Positions 7,126-13,220 of a DNA stretch of 15,821 nt are shown in pieces; the first letter of the stretch is position 1, and each line of letters opens with the position of its first letter. Location: positions 1-15,821 of the forward strand of contig CAZTGE010000098.1 in the NCBI GenBank assembly GCA_964612995.1, read 5' to 3'. The DNA is from SLQH01 sp964612995. Lineage in GTDB: Bacteria; Planctomycetota; UBA11346. The translations under genes and the position numbers were made by a program. Under the pieces are notes generated by a model, which saw only the letters and a program-made list of their open reading frames with translations, was not told where the DNA came from and did not search any database.

Positions 7126-8045
7126 CCATAACAACGTCATCATGGCTTGCCGTCCTTGCGGCAATATGCCTGACCCACAGTGGATGCTTCAACAATACCC
7201 GAAGAGTCGGGCGACCATTCGACGAAAAGGTCATCGAAACCAAGCGTAACGAGAATCTTACCGAAACCCGTCTTGAATTGGATGACATTAATTGGGGCGG
7301 AGGCAACCTGATCACATTCAGGCCAACGGTGGTTCAGGTTTATGTCGACCAAGTGAACCAGAGGGTAACGCGCCAGCAGAAGTACAGAAAAGTTGGTTTC
7401 TTAGCTGACGAAGAATGGACCAAGACAGAATCTGCATGGACAGGCTGGCGGTCTGAGGCCGCACGCGAAGTTAAGAAACAACCTAGCGGGACAGTCTCAG
7501 TCTCATGCGTGGATGAAAACTTGACACTAATACCCTGCAGGGTACTCAGCAATATCGACGGAAAGATAACGGTCGCCCTTGAGCTAAGGTGGCCCATAGC
7601 CCTCTTGGACGATACAGCGCGGACAATAGGTACTGGCAGCGTAAGTCGAAGCGCAGTGAGCCTAGAGGTCGCGGCAGATGGCGTAAAAGAAATGATCAAG
7701 GTTCCTTTGGCTATTTTGCCAGAAGATAGCGCGACAACGCTGCGGGAAAGTGTTTTGCGCGACATCCTGGTTTTGCTTCCGCTTGGGTCGTCCGGAGCAG
7801 TCCGCATCGACTGGGATCAAGATCCGGGTAAACTGCGATGGGGCAACTATATTGAATCCGCCAGTCCTGATGCGCCCATTATTTCATCGCGACTCGCGGC
7901 GCAGCCAGGATCCATGGAATTCGATTCAGACGTAGGTCAGATAGCGATTCCGGCAGACGTTGGCACTGACATAACCGTCAGGTTCGAGGGGCAATCGAAG
8001 AAGGCAAAGGCAGAACGGGGCAGGGTTGTCGTGTCTTTTCGGTAG
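7122..8045 (+). CDS. Predicted secreted or lipoprotein partner of K1, unknown family
   Basis: This 307-residue protein begins at a GTG supported by a strong ribosome-binding site and overlaps the K1 stop by four bases, so the two are probably translated together. Residues 1-22 look like a signal peptide ending His-Ser-Gly-Cys22. The Gly-Cys fits a lipobox but His at -3 is unusual, so lipidation is likely rather than certain. The mature part is mixed and largely beta-rich, with a charged Trp-containing stretch near 104-116 (Glu-Glu-Trp, Trp-Thr-Gly-Trp). I recognise no domain. It shares the A/T-richer composition of the K1 sensor half, which suggests that sensor and partner arrived together. 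A periplasmic ligand-binding or accessory role for K1 is inference. Confidence 0.75.
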   Translation: MTITTSSWLAVLAAICLTHSGCFNNTRRVGRPFDEKVIETKRNENLTETRLELDDINWGGGNLITFRPTVVQVYVDQVNQRVTRQQKYRKVGFLADEEWTKTESAWTGWRSEAAREVKKQPSGTVSVSCVDENLTLIPCRVLSNIDGKITVALELRWPIALLDDTARTIGTGSVSRSAVSLEVAADGVKEMIKVPLAILPEDSATTLRESVLRDILVLLPLGSSGAVRIDWDQDPGKLRWGNYIESASPDAPIISSRLAAQPGSMEFDSDVGQIAIPADVGTDITVRFEGQSKKAKAERGRVVVSFR

Positions 8046-8333
8046 CCACAAACATCGTAAGCACAACATGCGCGTCACTTCTTGCATCCATAAATGGAGG
8101 CAGAGTGCGGCTGCAGCAAGCCTATGCACCGCCCACACCGGGAGGTGACGTGCAAAGCCCGCATTGGAGGGGAACTCGGCATTGCCCAAAAATGCAACAA
8201 CTTGTTTCCTTCAGCGGGCTTGTTGGCCAGATTGGGAGGGAGGTGTGTATGGTGTGACTGAAGGAGAGATATTTGATGCGCAATGCTTTTTAATGCAATT
8301 GAATCATAACCATAGATCCATGAGGAGATTCTA
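8046..8333. other. Intergenic gap, possible new transcription start
   Basis: This is about 290 A/T-richer bases without a supportable gene. An 8-bp inverted repeat, AAGCCCGC (8155-8162) and GCGGGCTT (8214-8221), is separated by 51 nt and could form a stem or protein-binding site. The last 60 bases are the most A/T-rich and would be the natural place for the promoter of the next gene, but I find no -35/-10 pair with proper spacing. AGGAG (8323-8327) is the ribosome-binding site of the next gene. Confidence 0.5.
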
Positions 8334-9254
8334 ATGCCTGTACATAACACAATGACAGCTGGCGCACTAGCAGTGTGCGTTTTGATATTTTGTAGCTGCA
8401 CGCAAACTAGGTCTGTAATCTATGACCCTTCTTCGGAAATCTTAGCCGAGCCTCCAGCCGGAATGAATGAGGCCTTGCAGTTGGTGCCCGTGGAGACAGG
8501 TCACGAGGCCGCTTGTTGGCGGATCGATTTGGAGCCGATCGTGAAGGCTGGGGGCGCTACGGTCGCTAAGGCCATGCTTCGTCTGAGTGCTGCCGAGGAA
8601 ACTTTTGCCCTCGATGAAGACGGCAAGGTCGCATCTGGGCAGATGTGCGATGCTGCAATAATGAATGTTAACTGCGCCTATGTCCCTGATGGAATTAAGA
8701 CCATCGGCAAAGAGGATGGACGGGGGGATTGGACGCAAGAGGGTGTCGTCCTCCTTGAGCCCCGTATGACTAAGTCCGACAAAGAGTTGTGGGATGAAGA
8801 GCTTACGTTCGGATCAGAGCTAACAGGGATGGGTTCTTGGGTGTCCACCTTAGTAGGTGGAGGCGGGCACTACGGTACAAAATTTACAGTTTATCCAATT
8901 GAACTGGCCTTTAGGTTTCACTGCTATGCCAGTGCGTACCTTACCGATCGTGTAGAGGGGGGTCTGTTCTCGAGAGGGAAGGCTCCTGAAATGGCATATG
9001 ATACGATCGATGTCCATAACCCTGTTATGGAAGTCAGATGGCCTGCCAATCAGGGCTGGCTTGACATTGATGTGACAGACTGGATTAACGCCGAGCTCTC
9101 TGTCGATCAGTCGATCTCTATATATCTACGCGCATACACGCATGACGGTCTGGCGAAATTGCAGGATCAATCAGACGGACCCTATAGTGTCTATCACTTC
9201 CGCCGCTTGCAGGTCCAGCCTGAAACCTGTCGGCTGTACGTCAAAGTCAAATGA
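8334..9254 (+). CDS. Predicted lipoprotein with DNRLRE-like C-terminal segment
   Basis: This is a 306-residue exported protein. Residues 1-22 are hydrophobic and hold Cys20 and Cys22; one may be lipidated, though neither has an ideal lipobox. The middle has Ala-Lys-Ala-Met-Leu-Arg-Leu (79-85), and near 240 comes Gly-Trp-Leu-Asp-Ile-Asp-Val-Thr-Asp-Trp-Ile followed by a beta strand ending Tyr-Leu-Arg-Ala. This pair of blocks resembles DNRLRE-type beta-sandwich domains, which often carry a strand with Val-Thr-Asp. The match is by eye and incomplete. AGGAG sits 6 nt before the ATG. It stands alone between two gaps, close to the kinases and with the same A/T-richer composition as the K1 sensor and its partner gene. 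An extracytoplasmic surface or ligand role is inference. Confidence 0.7.
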   Translation: MPVHNTMTAGALAVCVLIFCSCTQTRSVIYDPSSEILAEPPAGMNEALQLVPVETGHEAACWRIDLEPIVKAGGATVAKAMLRLSAAEETFALDEDGKVASGQMCDAAIMNVNCAYVPDGIKTIGKEDGRGDWTQEGVVLLEPRMTKSDKELWDEELTFGSELTGMGSWVSTLVGGGGHYGTKFTVYPIELAFRFHCYASAYLTDRVEGGLFSRGKAPEMAYDTIDVHNPVMEVRWPANQGWLDIDVTDWINAELSVDQSISIYLRAYTHDGLAKLQDQSDGPYSVYHFRRLQVQPETCRLYVKVK

Positions 9255-9755
9255 GGCAACATTCTCTTCTCTTCTTGTTATAGACGGATGGTTTTTAGGG
9301 ACAGGCTTCGCCCATTTGGGTTGATGTGTGTAGTATGCGCATCTACGCGCGTGCTTGATATGAGGAGGTGGCTTGACCTTCCGCCCGCCGTGCTGGTGAG
9401 CGGTGGCGAAGATGGAACGGACCCCGCCGCGTTGGTAGGCCAGCCGGATGGCTGGCGCGACGGCGCGGCGGGTGTGGCCGTCAATGCGATGAGGGCCCAA
9501 AGGAGTACGCACACATGGTGTCGCAGCATGTGACCGATCGTGATCCGATGCGACAAGCGCCACAGCGGAGCCCTGCCCGGCGAGGCGCCGAGCGCCGGTG
9601 CTGCGGGGCAGCGCGCCTGGCCGGGCGCAGCGGCGCCGGCCGCGGAAGACATCGCTGCCCAGGTAAATTTAGCGGGGGTCCAGGGGGCAGCCAGCCCCTG
9701 GTAAGCGGCGTAGCAAGCAAGCCGCCGGCAAATTTCTCAGTCCTGAAAGTTCCCT
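9255..9755. other. 500-bp gap before K2; possible gene remnant and hairpins
   Basis: No gene can be supported firmly. Composition changes from A/T-richer (to about 9370) to very GC-rich. On the minus strand an open frame from an ATG at 9529 down to about 9278 encodes 83 residues that start like a signal peptide (Leu-Leu-Trp-Ala-Leu-Ile-Ala-Leu-Thr-Ala), but it lacks a clear ribosome-binding site and resembles nothing I know. The neighbouring minus frame is also open here, so it could be a frameshifted remnant. The last 90 bases carry two hairpins listed separately. Confidence 0.4.
9665..9734. repeat. Paired hairpins framed by AAATTT, just upstream of K2
   Basis: CCAGGGG (9680-9686) pairs with CCCCTGG (9695-9701), and GCGGC (9705-9709) pairs with GCCGC (9721-9725). 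The unit is bracketed by AAATTT at about 9665-9670 and 9729-9734. It ends roughly 20 nt before the K2 ATG at 9756 and has no T-run. It could be a structured mRNA leader, a REP-like mobile palindrome, or a scar of the event that placed K2 here. Confidence 0.45.
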
Positions 9756-12700
9756 ATGAGTGATCTCCAGCCCGATACCACCATCGGCCCCTGCCGCATC
9801 CTCCGCCCCATCGGCGCCGGCGGCATGGGCGCGGTCTATCTGGCCGAACACACCAAACTCGGCAAACAGGTGGCGCTGAAGGTGCTCAGCGCGCATCTGG
9901 CCGCCGATCCGGAATACGTCGGCCGTTTCGAGCGCGAAGCGCGTTCGCTGGCGGCGTTGGAACATCCGAACCTGGTCGGCATTCTCGATTTCGGCGAGGA
10001 TCAGGGCTATCGCTATATCGTCATGCCCTATGTGGCTGGCGGCTCGGCCCGTGATCGGGTTGCCACCGTCGGTCCGCTGGCTGTGGGCGTGGTGCTGGGT
10101 ATCGCCAGGGATGTCCTCAAGGGCCTGGCCTACGCCCACGGCCAGGGCTTCGTGCATCGGGATATCAAACCCTCGAACATCCTCCTGGATGAGCAGGGCA
10201 ACGCGCGCATCGTGGATTTCGGCCTGGCCAAAAGCCTGGATGCGGGCAATTCGTTGACGCTCACCGGCGAGAGCATGGGCACGCCGCACTACATGGCGCC
10301 GGAGCAGTGGGACAACGCACCGGCCGATCCGCGTATGGATCTGTGGGCGGTGGGGGTGAGCCTGCATCACCTGCTCACCGGTCAGGTGCCCTTCGCCGGC
10401 TCCGGCGCCAGTCAGATCGTCAAGGCGGTCAATCTCACCCCGCACCCCAGCCTGGTCTCCTGCGGGGTGTCCGGGGCCAGTCCCGCCCTGCAGGCCTTCC
10501 TCGACCGCCTGCTGGCCAAAGAGCCACAGGACCGCTTCGCTTCGGCCGACGCGGCGCTCGCGGCCCTGGATGAGCTGGCCACCGGCAAGCAGAGCGCGCC
10601 GCCGGAAGCATCAGGCGATGCGCTCGACCGCACGGTCAAGGCGCGGCCGGAGGTGGTCGGGGGCGCGCCGCCCCCGGCACGGCCCGGCGGCGGCCCTCGG
10701 GCTCGGGGCTCGCGCCCGCCTTCGCGCGCGGGGGCCCGGGTCTTGGTGGTGTTCCTGCTGCTCGCCGGTCTCGGCGGGGTGGGCGCCGGCGGGTGGTGGT
10801 GGTGGCAGCAACAGGTGGCGGCCGATGCTGCCGCGTGGTCCCAGGCGCAGCAGACGGTGGAGCAGGCGGGCAGCGATCATTCGCGGGCCATCGCCGCGCT
10901 GGAGGGCTATCTGTCCGCCCGTCCGGCCCTGGCGCCAGCTGGTACGCGTGAGGCTGCGCACGATGCCCTGGCCCAGGCGCAGGCGCGCCTGGCACTACGT
11001 ACGGCCTGGGAACAAGCCCAACATCAAGCCCACGCCCACGGCCCTGATGGCGCGCTGAGGATCCTGGAGGCCTTTCGCGATGCGAACCCGCAGGTCGCGT
11101 TTCGCCCGGAAGTCGACGCCGCCATCGCTCATCGGCAGCGAAAACGGCTGCAGCTGGCCTCAGAACGGGGGCGCTTTCCCGGTTCGGAGCGGGAACATGC
11201 GAAGAAACATCTGTCGCCAGGGTCCATCATTGAGCCAGCCGACCCCCGTGCCGCTAAGTCAGGAGGTCTACCTTCATTGGAGAACGGAACCTTTGATTAT
11301 ACAGCAGAGCTGGATGTGCCAAATAGCTTGCCATTAGGAGCCTCGGTGCCGTGCAAGATTTGGCTGCATAATGCAGATGCAATTGACGCAGTGTCATCTG
11401 TTGCTTTTGTGGGACGGAGTGACTTTGATGTTTCGCGCGAAGAGCGTTGGCGTGATTGGCGCGAGAGGCGGGTGGTTAAAGGGAAGGGCTCCATTGGCCT
11501 CATGGTGGCCATAAAGGCCAATGTCCTGGGGCGCCTAACGATTCCATCTCTTGCGGTGCGCTTTGATGGTGACCAGGTGGCAAATACCCGCCCAGTGGAT
11601 GTTACGGTGCACGACTGCGACGCCAGGCTGAAGCATGGCATGAAGGCATGGGCAGAAGCCTCGTTTGAGTGCTCCGCTGCGGAAGCAGGTGGCTCCGCAT
11701 TGCTCTCATGGCGCGTTTATTTCAGGGACGCATCGTCGAGTGTCGACCCTCGATCGATAATGCCTGTCCCGGATGGCGTCATTGGGGTGGTTGGCAGTCT
11801 GAGGATTATTGACGATGGTTACACGAAGGGGGAGGATGGTCACCCTTGGAGAATTACTCGCCTGACCAGACTGATCGTCTTTGATGGACCGGGTGTTGTC
11901 AAATCGTTTGGCAAAGTTGACTTCGGAAGCAGGAGGTTCTCCTCGTTTTCCTGCGAGGGCACCGTTGAGGTTGAGCCGGATGAGATTCGCGTTTCGGAGA
12001 AGGCGTCAGCAGACAGGGAGGCAGGCGGTGATTATCCACTGGCAGATTCGCGCAGCATTCCCTCGGGCATTCGACATTCCGTTCTTGCGGAAGGGAGGAG
12101 GTTTGTTGTAACTGCAGGCGGTGTTATTAAGGCACTGCGCCCGGGCGGTGGGTCCCAGGAGATATGGAGATATCCGCGGGAAGGGTCGCTTGCGAAAGGG
12201 GTGCCCATTGGTCTTGTTGCCGCTCGCGATTGTCTGATTATTCTGGAAGAACGCTGCCACCAGTCATTTTTTGTTACAGCAGTATCTATGGATCAGGGGC
12301 TCTTGATGTGGCAGCTTGATCTGCGTGGCAGTAACGGCGAGCTCAATGCTGACAAAGTGAGATGGCTTATTGCTGGAGGGGGCTTTGATCGCGACTTCCG
12401 CGAGGCTATGATGTGGTGGAATCGACCTGTTCATGAAGGAAAAGATCCCAGGGTGCATCCGCATGCAGTACAGATGACGGCTGCATTCAGTCGCGCGGTG
12501 GCATTGTGTTATGACAATCCCGAGTCTGCTGCGATAACCGACGGCCCGACGGGTTACATCATCAGGCCCCTGGTGGACCACCTGTTTTTCAGCAAGGTGA
12601 TACCGCAGGATAAAGACGGATTGGTATTCACTTTCCATGAAGTTAAGCCAGGTGAAACCGTTTCCCGTATCGCCAAGCGCCATGGCATGTCATCAGAGTT

Positions 12701-13190
12701 TCTGAACCTGATGCGTCAGCACGATGCGCATTCGACGCGCTTGAGTCTAGGTGAGCGACTCAAGGTGGTGATCCCATTCCGATATGAGGCTCCATATGAG
12801 ATACATGTGGACAAGAGCGACGCCTTCCTCGATCTCTATGTCTGCGGGTTGCTGGTCCGGAGATATCAGGTAGTTGAGCCTGCCCGCCTGCTATCTCTGC
12901 CAAGTGTCAGAGACCTGGAGGGCATTGAACAACGAGCTTGGCATCCGGCGTTCTCAAGGAGCGGGCAAGTCATTCCGTTTGGGCAGGAGGGCAACCCGCT
13001 TGGACCAGTATGGCTGGAATTTCATTGCAGGCGCTCTGATGATAGGCGCGTTTCCATTAGCGGCCCTGTTCCCGGTCGCACCGATGTGGGGGAGGGTGAC
13101 ATCGTGTTGTCAGAAAGGGACGCAATTGAACTTTACAACATCATGCCTCCCCCTGGCCGTATTTCGAACAGTCTTACCATCGTCGAGTAA
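9756..13190 (+). CDS. Receptor Ser/Thr kinase K2 with LysM and inactive L,D-transpeptidase-like sensor
   Basis: This protein has 1,144 residues. The kinase domain (about 10-273) has Gly20-Ala-Gly-Gly-Met-Gly25, Lys42, Glu61, His134-Arg-Asp136, Asn141, Asp154-Phe-Gly, Thr168/170/176 and Ala-Pro-Glu181-183, so it should be active. Asp-Arg-Thr-Val-Lys is at 291-295, a Pro-rich linker follows, and the transmembrane helix is about 328-350, ending in four Trp. Two helical repeats (about 355-460) match K3. The rest is A/T-richer: a BatD-like beta domain (about 510-619), a beta-rich region with two propeller-like strands (about 780-855), a LysM domain (about 958-1006, Val-Lys-Pro-Gly-Glu-Thr-Val) and a YkuD-like C-terminus (about 1013-1144) with Gly-Asn-Pro-Leu-Gly-Pro-Val-Trp. 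Where active YkuD enzymes have HG and SHGC, this has Ser-Gly-Pro and Glu-Gly-Asp, so catalysis is not expected. Peptidoglycan sensing is inference. Start ATG has only a weak ribosome-binding site. Confidence 0.92.
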   Translation: MSDLQPDTTIGPCRILRPIGAGGMGAVYLAEHTKLGKQVALKVLSAHLAADPEYVGRFEREARSLAALEHPNLVGILDFGEDQGYRYIVMPYVAGGSARDRVATVGPLAVGVVLGIARDVLKGLAYAHGQGFVHRDIKPSNILLDEQGNARIVDFGLAKSLDAGNSLTLTGESMGTPHYMAPEQWDNAPADPRMDLWAVGVSLHHLLTGQVPFAGSGASQIVKAVNLTPHPSLVSCGVSGASPALQAFLDRLLAKEPQDRFASADAALAALDELATGKQSAPPEASGDALDRTVKARPEVVGGAPPPARPGGGPRARGSRPPSRAGARVLVVFLLLAGLGGVGAGGWWWWQQQVAADAAAWSQAQQTVEQAGSDHSRAIAALEGYLSARPALAPAGTREAAHDALAQAQARLALRTAWEQAQHQAHAHGPDGALRILEAFRDANPQVAFRPEVDAAIAHRQRKRLQLASERGRFPGSEREHAKKHLSPGSIIEPADPRAAKSGGLPSLENGTFDYTAELDVPNSLPLGASVPCKIWLHNADAIDAVSSVAFVGRSDFDVSREERWRDWRERRVVKGKGSIGLMVAIKANVLGRLTIPSLAVRFDGDQVANTRPVDVTVHDCDARLKHGMKAWAEASFECSAAEAGGSALLSWRVYFRDASSSVDPRSIMPVPDGVIGVVGSLRIIDDGYTKGEDGHPWRITRLTRLIVFDGPGVVKSFGKVDFGSRRFSSFSCEGTVEVEPDEIRVSEKASADREAGGDYPLADSRSIPSGIRHSVLAEGRRFVVTAGGVIKALRPGGGSQEIWRYPREGSLAKGVPIGLVAARDCLIILEERCHQSFFVTAVSMDQGLLMWQLDLRGSNGELNADKVRWLIAGGGFDRDFREAMMWWNRPVHEGKDPRVHPHAVQMTAAFSRAVALCYDNPESAAITDGPTGYIIRPLVDHLFFSKVIPQDKDGLVFTFHEVKPGETVSRIAKRHGMSSEFLNLMRQHDAHSTRLSLGERLKVVIPFRYEAPYEIHVDKSDAFLDLYVCGLLVRRYQVVEPARLLSLPSVRDLEGIEQRAWHPAFSRSGQVIPFGQEGNPLGPVWLEFHCRRSDDRRVSISGPVPGRTDVGEGDIVLSERDAIELYNIMPPPGRISNSLTIVE
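9810..10993 (+). repeat. Copy 1 of a 1,184-bp direct repeat within K2
   Basis: This stretch reads as identical, base for base, to 13275-14458, at a constant offset of 3,465. It covers residue 19 of K2 through the first periplasmic repeat. The bases just outside differ: C versus T at 9809/13274, and A versus G at 10994/14459. There are no terminal inverted repeats or transposase around it. Confidence 0.95.
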
Positions 13191-13220
13191 TGTTGTGATT
13201 CTCACACAAGGCAGCCGTTT

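Noticed and set aside
8273..8301. Sigma-70 promoter before the DNRLRE-like gene
   Set aside because: TTGATG is present, but no -10 box occurs at the right spacing.
9669..10445. Minus-strand open frames opposite the kinase domains, repeated near 13110-13910 and similar at 4384-5394
   Set aside because: They are mirror images of the conserved kinase codons, so they recur wherever the kinase does.
10789..10806. GGT-rich run coding four Trp at the membrane edge, as a phase-variation tract
   Set aside because: The unit is three bases, so changes in length would stay in frame; it is short and codes a plausible membrane-interface Trp cluster.
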